64,000 nucleotides of DNA from an uncultured Eudoraea sp. (GCF_947490415.1 NZ_CANLGX010000002.1:124001-188000); one strand, 5' to 3'. Positions 37,483-47,048 are shown, counted from the first letter of the stretch. The notes: generated by a model from the sequence alone, not told the origin. A program made the numbers and translations.

Positions 37483-38277
37483 TTATCTTCCCCCGTTATT
37501 TTGAAGATCAAGGATACACTCAGCATCCAAAGTGGGAACCGCTGCACCTTTGGAGATTTTGCTTTTTTCCAAAATACTCATCATACCTCCGCCAAATTGC
37601 AATTCACCTCGCATAAGGCATCCCGATACATCGCAATGATTTTCAAAATCTGGGTCCTCATGAGGATTCACCATTTCAGTTCCAAGATCAACAAGACCAA
37701 AAAGATGTCCAAATTCATGGTTAAGGGTAGATGTTTCCACATCAGACACCGTAATAAGTGAACTCTGATTTGCAAGTTTACGCACCACACCTTCATGGAT
37801 AACCATTGAAGTGTTTCTATATACGGCACCAAGAGTTACAATTCCTTCATCTTCATTATCGGAATCAGACGGAGCATCAGCAAAATAAATATAAATAGCA
37901 AGTGTCTCTCCTTCATTATATTCTGTCCTGTTCTCACTTTCAAGATTGGCTATCTCCTGTAATGTTAGCGTTTCTTCGTTAGGCGAAGGCAATTGCCGGT
38001 ATATTACCTGAATATTTTCCTTAAAAGTCCGATTTCTAAGATAGACTTCAAAATTATTCATGGTCTCCGTTGTAGGCCTGAAACCATCAACGTAGGCGGC
38101 TTCTATTAACAAAGTTGTGAATTTGGTATTGGAGAGAATATCATTGGCAGAAGCTCCGGTGGCCAGTAAATTGGCTGATTTGTCAATGCCACCGGTTGGC
38201 GTATCGTCACTGTCTTTTGAACAATTTAAGAATAAACCAATGGTCAGCAATATAATTAGTATTCGAAATTTTTTCAT
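37483..38277 (-). CDS. Lipoprotein metzincin-type metalloprotease
   Basis: The 264-residue product has a lipoprotein signal (FLNC, Cys about residue 19) followed by SKDSDD, typical of surface-exported lipoproteins. The zinc motif HEFGHLFGLVD has the form HExxHxxGxxD, with Asp in the third-ligand position as in snapalysin-like metzincins. A downstream CLM in CDVSGCLM is a candidate Met-turn. It is probably a cell-surface protease; its target is unknown. A TAAATTTG box lies 2 nt before the start codon. Confidence 0.85.
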   Translation of the reverse strand: MKKFRILIILLTIGLFLNCSKDSDDTPTGGIDKSANLLATGASANDILSNTKFTTLLIEAAYVDGFRPTTETMNNFEVYLRNRTFKENIQVIYRQLPSPNEETLTLQEIANLESENRTEYNEGETLAIYIYFADAPSDSDNEDEGIVTLGAVYRNTSMVIHEGVVRKLANQSSLITVSDVETSTLNHEFGHLFGLVDLGTEMVNPHEDPDFENHCDVSGCLMRGELQFGGGMMSILEKSKISKGAAVPTLDAECILDLQNNGGR

Positions 38278-38279
38278 AG

Positions 38280-38287
38280 CAAATTTA
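38280..38287 (-). promoter_or_regulatory. -7 promoter box abutting the metalloprotease gene
   Basis: On the reverse strand the sequence is TAAATTTG, a perfect TAnnTTTG, only 2 nt before the ATG at 38277. This would give a leaderless mRNA. Confidence 0.4.
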
Positions 38288-38342
38288 ATTTTCCTTCAGG
38301 ACAAAATTACGTATAAAATACAACGTTAATTTCAAGTTTCTA

Positions 38343-39056
38343 TTATGGTTGTGTTCCAAGCCTGGCTAAATAGTCGTAATGGGTACCTTCACAAAGAAGC
38401 TCATAGCTCAAATTTTGTTGTTCAGCAACCTGCTGAAGCCGCTTATAATCTATATACAACCAATTAAAAGGGGCGCTTTTTAACCCCTTGTACTCCATTG
38501 TAAATTGGACTTCACCATAATATTTCCCATTATCCGGGATCCAGTAACCACCATCATCATCTGCTTCAAACATGTAAATTATATCACTGGAATCCACCAA
38601 AATCTGACCTCCGGGATTCAATAATCCTTTTAAATGACCTAATAAACGGGCTAACTCATTTAACGACCCCGCTATTCCTACCCCATTCATCAACAGAAGA
38701 ATAGTATCAAATTTCATACCAGAGTAATCATAAATATTTGAGTGTATGACATTGTTTACTCCCCGCGACTTTGCTGTGATTACAGCCCCTTCAGATTCAT
38801 CAAGGCCGGTAACTTCAACACCTTTATTTTGCAAATAGAGACTGTGGCTGCCAGACCCACATCCCACATCCAATACGTTTCCCCGGCAGAGATCTAAAGC
38901 TTTTTGTTCTATCAAGGGCATAGCCTCATAATCCCGGAATAAATAAGGCAGCGGAAGTATGTCTTTCTCGTCCAGTGAGGAGTAAGTTATAATATCTTCA
39001 GAATAATTGCCATTCTGAAAATCAATCAGAGCCCTGCCAAAAATATCCCTGGTCAT
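38343..39056 (-). CDS. Class I SAM-dependent methyltransferase
   Basis: The 237-residue product has the SAM-binding motif I NVLDVGCGSGSHSLYLQ, then an acidic GLDESEGAV (motif II), and a C-terminal beta region. The substrate is not apparent. A candidate -7-like box (CACTTTTG on the reverse strand, one mismatch) lies at 39078-39085. It is divergent from the YkgJ-like gene. Confidence 0.88.
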   Translation of the reverse strand: MTRDIFGRALIDFQNGNYSEDIITYSSLDEKDILPLPYLFRDYEAMPLIEQKALDLCRGNVLDVGCGSGSHSLYLQNKGVEVTGLDESEGAVITAKSRGVNNVIHSNIYDYSGMKFDTILLLMNGVGIAGSLNELARLLGHLKGLLNPGGQILVDSSDIIYMFEADDDGGYWIPDNGKYYGEVQFTMEYKGLKSAPFNWLYIDYKRLQQVAEQQNLSYELLCEGTHYDYLARLGTQP

Positions 39057-39146
39057 TTAAATTTGTAATTTTACCTGCAAAAGTGAACTTTTTGAGTGGA
39101 AAGTAAAAAAACTCAACGAATTAATCTATGGAATTTAAAGAGCCTG

Positions 39147-39641
39147 ATGGAAGAACAACTTAAAAACTTACCCTAAAGGGCAAAAGAAAAGCAAACGGAA
39201 AACAAAAGGTTCTTTGCGAAACTAAAAAAGAGGCCACCGCGCAATTTGGACTATATTATGCAGGAGTTACACCAGGCAGAATTTAAAAAAACAAAGTGCC
39301 TGGATTGTGCTAATTGTTGTAAGACTACCGGACCACTTTTTACAAATACAGATATTGTCCGAATAGCTAAAAGTCTTAAGCAAAAACCTCAAAAATTCAT
39401 AGATACTTATTTAAGAATTGATGAAGACAATGATTTTGTACTTAAGCAAGTTCCTTGTGCATTTCTTGGTGAGGATAACTATTGTTCCATATATGCTGTA
39501 AGACCAAAAGCCTGTCAGGAATTCCCCCATACCGATCGGAAAAAATTTCAACAGATTACAAATCTTACACTTAAAAATGTAGCCATATGTCCGGCTGCGT
39601 ATAACATTGTGGAAGACATGAAAAGGAGAATTAAGATGTAG
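39147..39641 (+). pseudogene. YkgJ-family cysteine-cluster protein with in-frame stop
   Basis: From ATG 39147 the frame reads MEEQLKNLP, then TAA at 39174-39176, then RAKEKQTENKRFFAKLKKRP and on, without another stop, into the Cys-cluster domain. Codons before and after the TAA both resemble the normal start of this family, which has a Lys after the Pro, so one base change (AAA to TAA) explains it. The Cys-cluster part (from ~39291: CLDCANCC, CAFLGEDNYCSIY, KACQEFPHTDRKKF) is intact. A shorter protein could start at TTG 39246 or ATG 39258. YkgJ proteins probably bind Zn or Fe-S. Confidence 0.65.
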
Positions 39642-39718
39642 GCAAATACCGGAATAGTTCGTATTACAAGACTGTTCTCCCGAAAAAAATTAATCTGAAA
39701 ATAAGTAACTTTACATTT

Positions 39719-40558
39719 ATGGAGGTTTTATTAAGCTATTTTGAAAACATACCGTCTTCGCACAGGAGTCTTATTCTGGTTTTAGGAATAACCTTTTTTT
39801 GGCTTCTTGAAGGTGCATTGCCGCTTTTTAATTTCAAGTATAAGAAATGGAGGCATGCTCTTCCTAATTTCTTCTTTACACTCACCACAATTGTTATCAA
39901 TTTTACGCTGGCCTTTGTGTTGTTGAAATCCAGCGATTGGGTCACTGCTAATAAATTTGGTATTATAAATTGGTTGCCCGAAATTCCTTTATGGCTCTAT
40001 GTCATTTTAGGCGTTTTACTCCTGGATTTTTTTGGGGCCTATCTGGCACACTATGTTGAACACAAGGTGAAACCCCTATGGATGATTCATTTGGTTCATC
40101 ATACAGATCATGAAGTAGATACAACCACGGCCAACAGACATCACCCACTGGAGAGTCTTATCCGTTTTACATTCACATTAATGGGAGTATTTATAGTGGG
40201 TACGCCTATAGGAATAGTAATGCTTTATCAATCTTTGTCTCTTGTTGCTACTCAATTTAGTCATGCTAATATCCGCTTACCAAAAAAAGTGGACGATATT
40301 CTTAGTTGGGTGGTTGTATCTCCTGACATGCATAAGGTGCATCACCATTACAGACTGCCTTATACAGATTCCAATTACGGTAATATTTTCTCTGTCTGGG
40401 ATCACATCTTCGGGACTTTCATGAAACTAGACCGGGGTAATATTGTCTATGGTGTGGATACTTTTCCTGACAAAAAGGAAAATGGAAGTGTAACCGGTCT
40501 GCTTAAGCAACCTTTCCACAAGTATAGGAAGCCAACCACTATGCCAGCAGATAAGTAG
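39719..40558 (+). CDS. Sterol desaturase/fatty acid hydroxylase family membrane enzyme
   Basis: The 279-residue product has about four membrane segments and the di-iron His boxes of the fatty-acid-hydroxylase superfamily: HYVEH, HLVHHTDHE, NRHHPLE and HKVHHHY. Members hydroxylate or desaturate lipids, sterols or carotenoids; the substrate is unknown. A TAACTTTA box lies 5 nt before the ATG. It converges on the next gene with a 3-nt gap. Confidence 0.9.
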   Translation: MEVLLSYFENIPSSHRSLILVLGITFFWLLEGALPLFNFKYKKWRHALPNFFFTLTTIVINFTLAFVLLKSSDWVTANKFGIINWLPEIPLWLYVILGVLLLDFFGAYLAHYVEHKVKPLWMIHLVHHTDHEVDTTTANRHHPLESLIRFTFTLMGVFIVGTPIGIVMLYQSLSLVATQFSHANIRLPKKVDDILSWVVVSPDMHKVHHHYRLPYTDSNYGNIFSVWDHIFGTFMKLDRGNIVYGVDTFPDKKENGSVTGLLKQPFHKYRKPTTMPADK

Positions 40559-40561
40559 AGA

Positions 40562-41824
40562 TTATTTGTAAAGGAGATATTTACTGCGTATTTGTTTAAA
40601 TTTTTCCAGGTCACTCTGCCAGCTGTTTTTTATCTCTTTTTCGCTTAAACCTGCTTCAATTTGTTGCTGTAGTTTTTCCGTGCCGGCGTGTTTGGTAAAT
40701 CCGCTGCGGTTAAAGACCAATTTTTTATCTGTTGCATTATTATATGCGTCAATTAACCATTGCAAAGATACTTCGCTCATTCCGGGCCAAGCAGACAGGT
40801 CCTTACCAAAGCATTTTTTTCCTGTATGCTTGGGGTTTTTAGAACCAAAATTGGGTTTTGGAACATAGCTAAAATCATAGGCAGAACTGTCCAGAAAAGG
40901 GGCTCCATATCTTTGAAATTGACTTTCTGTACCACGGCCGGCATTAACATTCGTCCCTTCAAAAAGTCCCAGACTGGGATAAAGGTTAATGGCTGTCTGG
41001 TTAGGAAGATTGGGTGAAGGTCTGACAGGAATACTATAACTTGAATTATGTTTATAATTTCTGAGAGGTATGACTGTTAAATCAGCCTTGATGCCTTTTT
41101 CCAGCCATCCTTCTTTATTAATCATATGGGCATATTCCCCTATGGTCATGCCATAGACCAGGGGAATGGGGGTGAGGCCCAGAAACCCCTTATGTTCAAT
41201 TTCCATTGTTGGCCCGTCAACATAATGACCATTAGGATTGGGCCGATCAAGGATTAAAACAGGAATACCATTTTCTGCACAGGCTTCCATTACTAATTGC
41301 ATAGTGGCTATATATGTATAAAATCTAACCCCCACATCTTGAATATCAAAAACCACAATATCTAATTTGTCTAATTGTGATGAAGTGGGTTTTCTGTTTT
41401 TACCGTAAAGGGAGATAATGGGAAGCCCGGTTTTTGTGTCTGTACCATCTTTTACATGTTCTCCGGCATCTGCCATTCCGCGAAACCCGTGCTCAGGAGC
41501 AAAAACTCTTTTTATATCAATATCCAGGGATAATAACGAATCTACAAGGTGTGTAAAGGACTCATTCTCTCTATTTTCTGAATCGTAGTTCTTAAAAATA
41601 ATACTGGTCTGATTGGCGACTACCCCCACCTTTTTTTTACGCAAGTATGGAAGGTAATCTTCGGTAGAATTGGCACCAACAATAATGACTGAATCTTGCA
41701 GTTTTTTGGTAACCGGGAATTCCAAAGCTGCCGAATCCGTATCTTTTTTTACCGGGTTTCCACAGGCAGTTAGTATCAAAAGCCACAATAAAAATGTATT
41801 TTTGAACCTGGATAAAAAAGCCAT
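40562..41824 (-). CDS. DUF1343 lipoprotein, probable exo-N-acetylmuramidase (NamZ-like)
   Basis: The 420-residue product has a lipoprotein signal (LTAC, Cys about residue 21) and the full DUF1343 domain (VGVVANQTS, FAPEHGFRG, VFDIQDVGVRFYTY, LDRPNPNG, NAGRGT). The characterised member NamZ (family GH171) removes terminal N-acetylmuramic acid from peptidoglycan fragments. A role in peptidoglycan recycling at the periplasm is inferred. Its start lies 3 nt from the start of a divergent permease gene. Confidence 0.88.
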   Translation of the reverse strand: MAFLSRFKNTFLLWLLILTACGNPVKKDTDSAALEFPVTKKLQDSVIIVGANSTEDYLPYLRKKKVGVVANQTSIIFKNYDSENRENESFTHLVDSLLSLDIDIKRVFAPEHGFRGMADAGEHVKDGTDTKTGLPIISLYGKNRKPTSSQLDKLDIVVFDIQDVGVRFYTYIATMQLVMEACAENGIPVLILDRPNPNGHYVDGPTMEIEHKGFLGLTPIPLVYGMTIGEYAHMINKEGWLEKGIKADLTVIPLRNYKHNSSYSIPVRPSPNLPNQTAINLYPSLGLFEGTNVNAGRGTESQFQRYGAPFLDSSAYDFSYVPKPNFGSKNPKHTGKKCFGKDLSAWPGMSEVSLQWLIDAYNNATDKKLVFNRSGFTKHAGTEKLQQQIEAGLSEKEIKNSWQSDLEKFKQIRSKYLLYK

Positions 41825-41827
41825 CTA

Positions 41828-43069
41828 TTGAATTTAGAATTTTTTATAGCAAAACGCCTTATTAAAGGTAAGGAGCATAAAATTAGTATATCCGCGCCAA
41901 TAATAAAAATAGCCATTGCCGCAATTGCATTAGGGATCATGATGATGCTTATTGCTATTGCCACCGGAGTAGGATTAAAACACAAGATTCGGGAGAAGGT
42001 TGCTGCTTTTAATGGCCATATTCAAATCTATAATTACGATAATAATGTTTCTGATGTTTCCGTGGTTCCGGTATCGGTGAATCAGGAATTTTATCCGGAA
42101 TTTACATCTGTGGATGGAATTTCACATATACAGGCCGTTGCAAGTAAGGCGGGGATCATAAGGACCGAGGATACATTTGAAGGAATTATTGCCAAAGGAG
42201 TTGGGAAAGATTATAACTGGGAAGTGTTTAGTGAATATTTACAGGAAGGGCGACTGCCGGACTTTAAGGGAGAACTAAATACCGAGGTGCTAATGTCATC
42301 TTTGATGGCGAGAAGGCTTCAATTGAAAACAGGCGATGAATTCTTTACATTCTTTTTAAAGGATGAGGACCCATCCAAAACTCCGAATCAAAGAAAATTT
42401 AAAATCGTAGGAATCTATGATAGCGGATTTGAAGAGTTTGACGCCAAGTATGTTTTTACAGACATCCGTCACATTCAAAGGGTTAACAAATGGCAGGAAG
42501 ATCAGGTAGGTAACTTTGAAATTTTCCTTTACAACTTTGAAGATATTGATGCTAAAACCAAAGAAATATACGGTAAAACACTCAGTGATCTGGATACGCA
42601 AAATATTAAGAATAAGTATTTCAAAATTTTTGAATGGATTGGTTTGTTTGATTTTAATATCGCCCTTATCATTGGAATAATGATTATAGTTGGCGGGATA
42701 AATATGATCACAGCACTGCTGGTGTTAATATTGGAAAGAACACAGATGATAGGAATTCTTAAAGCCTTGGGTTCGGCAAATTGGAGTATTCGTAAAGTGT
42801 TTTTATATAATGCAACTTATCTGATAACCATTGGTTTACTTTGGGGCAACCTATTTGGTCTTGGGCTTATCTGGTTTCAGGAGACATACAGGGTTTTTAA
42901 ATTTCCTAATCCCAAAGAGTATTATATCGACTATATTCCGGTGCACATAGATTTCCCCACAGTTTTAATTTTAAATCTAGGCGTACTTGTGTTATGTCTT
43001 CTGATGCTTTTAATACCATCTTTTATTATAACAAAAATCACACCTGTAAAAGCTATTAAATTTGAATAG
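41828..43069 (+). CDS. LolC/LolE-type ABC transporter permease
   Basis: Inner-membrane permease of 413 residues with the FtsX/LolC topology. One membrane segment follows the start (~24-48: IIKIAIAAIALGIMMMLIAIA). A large periplasmic domain (~50-270) follows, then three C-terminal segments (~275-405) with TQMIGILKALGSANWSIR. It may extract lipoproteins from the inner membrane or export another substrate; no ATPase gene is adjacent. The start is a TTG at 41828: upstream there is no ATG before an in-frame stop, and MNLEFFIAKRLIKGKEHK is the usual family start. Confidence 0.9.
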   Translation: MNLEFFIAKRLIKGKEHKISISAPIIKIAIAAIALGIMMMLIAIATGVGLKHKIREKVAAFNGHIQIYNYDNNVSDVSVVPVSVNQEFYPEFTSVDGISHIQAVASKAGIIRTEDTFEGIIAKGVGKDYNWEVFSEYLQEGRLPDFKGELNTEVLMSSLMARRLQLKTGDEFFTFFLKDEDPSKTPNQRKFKIVGIYDSGFEEFDAKYVFTDIRHIQRVNKWQEDQVGNFEIFLYNFEDIDAKTKEIYGKTLSDLDTQNIKNKYFKIFEWIGLFDFNIALIIGIMIIVGGINMITALLVLILERTQMIGILKALGSANWSIRKVFLYNATYLITIGLLWGNLFGLGLIWFQETYRVFKFPNPKEYYIDYIPVHIDFPTVLILNLGVLVLCLLMLLIPSFIITKITPVKAIKFE

Positions 43070-43187
43070 TAAAGCCAGGTTTTTGTTTTCCTTTAACAGG
43101 AGCCCGTATCTATGGACTAATTTAAAAAATATCTGAATCTCAAACCATTCCTAAAAGCAATTGCTGAAATCTACTTCTTGAAAATAC

Positions 43188-43195
43188 TATCTTTA
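43188..43195 (+). promoter_or_regulatory. -7-like promoter box near the cysteine synthase start
   Basis: TATCTTTA (one mismatch from TAnnTTTG), 8 nt before the ATG. A TTG lies 24 nt upstream at 43161-43163, slightly beyond the usual spacing. Confidence 0.4.
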
Positions 43196-43203
43196 CATAG
43201 CCT

Positions 43204-44187
43204 ATGAATTATGCCAAAAATATCCTGGAAACCATTGGAAACACCCCTTTGGTAAAAATAAATAAATTAACAGCGGAGTTGCCATGCCTGGTTTTGGCTA
43301 AGTATGAAACATTTAATCCGGGAAACTCGGTAAAGGACCGGATGGCCGTTCAAATGGTCGAAGATGCCGAAGCCGAAGGGAAATTAAAGCCGGGAGGCAC
43401 TATTATTGAAGGAACCTCTGGTAATACTGGAATGGGCCTGGCCCTTGTTGCGGTAGTAAAAGGGTATAAAATGATCTGTGTGATTAGTGATAAACAATCC
43501 AAGGAAAAAGTAGATATTCTAAGAGCAATGGGTAGCGAAGTTTATGTATGTCCCACAGACGTGGCCCCCGAAGACCCACAAAGTTATTATTCTACCGCCA
43601 GAAGACTTTCGGAAGAGATTCCAAATTCATGGTATGTAAACCAGTATGATAATCCATCCAATACTAAAGCCCACTTTTTGACTACGGGGCCGGAGATCTG
43701 GGAGCAGACTAACGGTAAAGTAACCCATTTTGTGGTAGGGGTGGGTACCGGAGGCACCATTTCCGGAGTAGGTACCTTTTTAAAGTCAAAAAATCCAAAT
43801 ATTAAAATTTGGGGAGTAGATACTTATGGCTCAGTATTTAAAAAATATCACGAAACAGGCATATTTGATCAAAATGAGATATACCCTTATATAACGGAAG
43901 GTATTGGAGAGGACATTTTGCCAAAAAATGTAAATTTTGATATCATAGACGGATTTACCAAAGTAACAGACAAAGATGCAGCTGTATACACACAGCGTTT
44001 GGCAAAAGAAGAGGGGATGTTTCTTGGTAATTCTGCAGGTGCCGCGATTAAAGGTGTTCTCCAGCTAAAGGAAAAATTTAACAAAGACGATGTAGTGGTG
44101 GTTCTTTTTCACGATCATGGTAGTAGATACGTGGGTAAGATTTTTAATGATGACTGGATGAAAGAACAAGGCTTTTTAGACAAATGA
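43204..44187 (+). CDS. PLP-dependent cysteine synthase family protein
   Basis: The 327-residue product is a fold-type II PLP enzyme of the CysK/CysM/cystathionine-beta-synthase group. The PLP Lys lies in NPGNSVKDRMA, the substrate loop is GTSGNTGMGLA, and the phosphate loop is GVGTGGTISGVG. It makes cysteine from O-acetylserine (or a related serine ester) and sulfide; CysM or CBS-like activity cannot be excluded. The nearby sulfur genes (46340-51565) fit a sulfur role. Confidence 0.92.
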   Translation: MNYAKNILETIGNTPLVKINKLTAELPCLVLAKYETFNPGNSVKDRMAVQMVEDAEAEGKLKPGGTIIEGTSGNTGMGLALVAVVKGYKMICVISDKQSKEKVDILRAMGSEVYVCPTDVAPEDPQSYYSTARRLSEEIPNSWYVNQYDNPSNTKAHFLTTGPEIWEQTNGKVTHFVVGVGTGGTISGVGTFLKSKNPNIKIWGVDTYGSVFKKYHETGIFDQNEIYPYITEGIGEDILPKNVNFDIIDGFTKVTDKDAAVYTQRLAKEEGMFLGNSAGAAIKGVLQLKEKFNKDDVVVVLFHDHGSRYVGKIFNDDWMKEQGFLDK

Positions 44188-44204
44188 TTTTAATTTAACT
44201 AGAT

Positions 44205-45503
44205 ATGAATTTTAGAAGATTAACAAGCGTACTGGTATTTCTCTTTTTTTGCGTTCAATTAACCGCCCAGAAGCTTTCGAAAGTTGAAAGAAAATTGGTT
44301 AAAACGGTTGAAGTCAATAATACTGAAGCCATCAATTTTTTGGAAAATGTTGTTAATATTAACAGCGGAACTTTAAATGCAAAAGGCGTAAAGGAAGTAG
44401 GGATGGTTTTTAAGAATGCCTTTGAAGACCTGAATTTTAGCACCAAATGGATTGAGATGCCTCAGGAAATGAATAGGGCCGGTCACTTTTTTGCGGAAAC
44501 AGAGGGTACAAAGGGTAAAAAATTATTGCTGATTGGCCATCTTGATACCGTATTTGAAGAAAACAGCCCTTTTCAGGAATTTACACGGGTCAATGACAGT
44601 ACAGCACATGCACCTGGGGGCAATGACATGAAAGGAGGAGATGTAATAGTCCTTTATGCTTTAAAAGCGCTGCATGCAAATGGTTTGCTGAATGATGCTC
44701 AGATTATAGTAGCATTTACCGGTGATGAAGAAAGTACGGGAAAACCTCTGGAAATAAGTAGAAAAGATTTGATTGATGCGGCAAAGCGAAGCGATATTGC
44801 ACTCGGATTTGAGACTTCTACGGGGTTCAATTATGCCACTGTAGCAAGGAGAGGGTCTTCCGGATGGGAACTGGAGGTTGAAGGAAAACGCGCCCATAGC
44901 TCTGGAATATTTAATGAGCGCGTCGGGGCCGGTGCCATTTTTGAAATGTCAAGAATATTAAATGCATTTTATGAAGAAGTTCGTGGAGAGGAATACCTGA
45001 CTTTTAACCCCGGGATACTTATGGGGGGTACTTTTGTTGATTATGATGAGTCTACCGGCAAGGGAGAGGTCTTCGGGAAAAGTAATGTAGTCTCTCAAAC
45101 CGCTATGGTAAAGGGAGGCTTGCGTTTTATTTCTGAAGAACAAAAGGAAGAGGCGAGAAATAAGATGAGGGAAATTGTGGCAAACAACCTGCCTCAGACA
45201 TCGGCAACAGTAAGTTTTACAGATAGTTACCCGGCAATGGTACCTACTGAGGGAAATAACAGGCTCCTGGCAGAGCTAAATCAGGTAAGCCAGGATCTGA
45301 ATCAGGGTGAGGTAATAGGCTATGATCCGGGTAAAAGGGGAGCGGCTGATACTTCTTTTGTGGCCAATTATGTCGATTGTCTTGATGGTTTAGGTACTAT
45401 GGGAAGCGGAGCTCATACACCTGAAGAGACGGTAAATTTGAACACCATTGAAGCTCTTACAAAAAGAACCGCGGTACTTATTTATAGATTGATCAATCAA
45501 TAG
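44205..45503 (+). CDS. Exported M20-family metallopeptidase
   Basis: The 432-residue product has a signal peptide (~1-21, ending LTAQ) and the M20 peptidase fold. Metal ligands are visible in LIGHLDTVFE, GGNDMKGGD and GDEESTG, and a late His in GSGAHTPEE. A dimerisation domain lies in the middle (SGWELEVEGKRAHSSG). It resembles glutamate carboxypeptidase-type enzymes. It is 17 nt after the cysteine synthase and 3 nt before the epimerase gene. Confidence 0.9.
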   Translation: MNFRRLTSVLVFLFFCVQLTAQKLSKVERKLVKTVEVNNTEAINFLENVVNINSGTLNAKGVKEVGMVFKNAFEDLNFSTKWIEMPQEMNRAGHFFAETEGTKGKKLLLIGHLDTVFEENSPFQEFTRVNDSTAHAPGGNDMKGGDVIVLYALKALHANGLLNDAQIIVAFTGDEESTGKPLEISRKDLIDAAKRSDIALGFETSTGFNYATVARRGSSGWELEVEGKRAHSSGIFNERVGAGAIFEMSRILNAFYEEVRGEEYLTFNPGILMGGTFVDYDESTGKGEVFGKSNVVSQTAMVKGGLRFISEEQKEEARNKMREIVANNLPQTSATVSFTDSYPAMVPTEGNNRLLAELNQVSQDLNQGEVIGYDPGKRGAADTSFVANYVDCLDGLGTMGSGAHTPEETVNLNTIEALTKRTAVLIYRLINQ

Positions 45504-45506
45504 TAC

Positions 45507-46280
45507 ATGGTAAATCTTGGTTCAGGAAACGCAAAAGCTTGCATAGAGGGAGGTGAATTAGTAAGTTACAAGTTCAACGACTTTGAGTATATTCATCAAA
45601 AAAGAAGTCCGGGTTGGCGCAACTCGGATACTGAAATGTTTCCTGTCATCGGCCCGACCGCTGATGCTGGTTTCAGGGTTCATGTTCCAAGGGGGAATGC
45701 TATTCAGGACCAGCATGGATTATTGCGTGAATTGGATTACGAGCTTTTTTCGGGTACAGAAACAACGGCTCAATTTGTAAAATCTTATAAAGCCGGGACG
45801 GTTGTCAAAAATTCCAAATTTCCCGACAAATCCACTGCTCAGTTACTTATCTGGCCCTTTAGTTTTGAATTCTACAAGAGTTATAAACTCTCTGAAAATA
45901 GTCTTGAGATTAGTTTTAGGATTTCCGGCGAAAAAGATATGCCCTTTATGCTGGGGTATCATCCTGCATTTAAACTTTATACAGATAATCCCACTGTAAT
46001 TGCCAAGGATCAGACAATTACATTGGATACTGTTATAGAGGCCGGGAACAAGGCCCTTGAAGTGGCTGATTGCCAAAGTGTTATTTTAAAGGATCAAAAA
46101 AAGTTAAACATAAAAACCGAAGGCTTCAAACATTTTATGTTGTGGACTGAGGTGCCGAATATGATATGTATTGAGCCGATAACCTTTTACCCTTATGCCG
46201 TAGATCAAATGCAGCTACATGATGGTTTTGACTACCTGACTGAAGAAGATCGTAATTTTAAAGTCACTTTAATTCCATAA
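45507..46280 (+). CDS. Aldose 1-epimerase family protein
   Basis: The 257-residue product has the galactose-mutarotase-like beta-sandwich. Candidate catalytic residues are the His of MLGYHPAFKL and the Glu of MICIEPITFYPYA. The length is that of the LacX-like subgroup. It starts 3 nt after the M20 peptidase stop, so it belongs to the same transcript. The sugar is unknown. Confidence 0.85.
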   Translation: MVNLGSGNAKACIEGGELVSYKFNDFEYIHQKRSPGWRNSDTEMFPVIGPTADAGFRVHVPRGNAIQDQHGLLRELDYELFSGTETTAQFVKSYKAGTVVKNSKFPDKSTAQLLIWPFSFEFYKSYKLSENSLEISFRISGEKDMPFMLGYHPAFKLYTDNPTVIAKDQTITLDTVIEAGNKALEVADCQSVILKDQKKLNIKTEGFKHFMLWTEVPNMICIEPITFYPYAVDQMQLHDGFDYLTEEDRNFKVTLIP

Positions 46281-46339
46281 TTTAATAACCTGTTTATAAA
46301 AATTAAGAATCTGTATTAATCCAAATAATCTGAAAAAAA

Positions 46340-46972
46340 ATGAGAGTACTGCTGGAACGTCACTACGGTTATCTTTTTGAACCGGAATTGTTAGATGAGA
46401 TCGAAGCTAATGGGAAATGTAAACTCATAAAACAAGGGGAACGATTATTGGATATTGGACAGGAAATAACTGTTATGCCTTTAATTTTTAGTGGAGCTAT
46501 AAAGATTCTAAGAGAAGACGATCAGGGTGATGAATTGCTTCTTTATTTTATTGAAAAAGGGGATACCTGTGCAATGACATTTTCCTGTTGCCTGGGGAGC
46601 GGTAAAAGTGAGATAAGAGCGATAGCTGAATCAGATACGGAGTTATTAATGATTCCTATAGAAAAAATGGATGAGTGGATGGCCAAATACCAAAGCTGGA
46701 GAGAATTCATTTTGGATAGTTACCATACCAGAATGTCGGAATTGCTGGAAACGATAGATACTTTGGCATTTATGAAAATGGATGAGCGCATAATGAAGTA
46801 TCTTAAAGACAGAGCAATGGTAACCAATGATGATATTATATATTCCACACATCAGGATGTTGCCCGGGATTTGCACACTTCACGAGTAGTCGTGTCAAGG
46901 CTGTTGAAAAGCCTGGAGAGAGAAGGTAAAATAGAACTCAGCCGAAACCATATAAAAGTACTGGCGTTATAG
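46340..46972 (+). CDS. Crp/Fnr-family regulator with clustered cysteines
   Basis: The 210-residue product has a cyclic-nucleotide-binding-like beta-barrel (~20-120) and a winged HTH (~145-210: THQDVARDLHTSRVVVSRLLKSLEREG). In the barrel, GDTCAMTFSCCLGSGKSEIRA carries three Cys where a cyclic-nucleotide pocket would be; this Cys pattern recurs in Bacteroidota relatives near sulfur genes. It heads the sulfur gene group, and sensing of sulfide or persulfide by these Cys is a reasonable but untested idea. Confidence 0.9.
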   Translation: MRVLLERHYGYLFEPELLDEIEANGKCKLIKQGERLLDIGQEITVMPLIFSGAIKILREDDQGDELLLYFIEKGDTCAMTFSCCLGSGKSEIRAIAESDTELLMIPIEKMDEWMAKYQSWREFILDSYHTRMSELLETIDTLAFMKMDERIMKYLKDRAMVTNDDIIYSTHQDVARDLHTSRVVVSRLLKSLEREGKIELSRNHIKVLAL

Positions 46973-47048
46973 ACTTAGACCTTCATTAAATCTGTAACAA
47001 GTTGCAGGAAAGTTCATCTTTAATAGTATTAAATAAATAAACGAAAAG

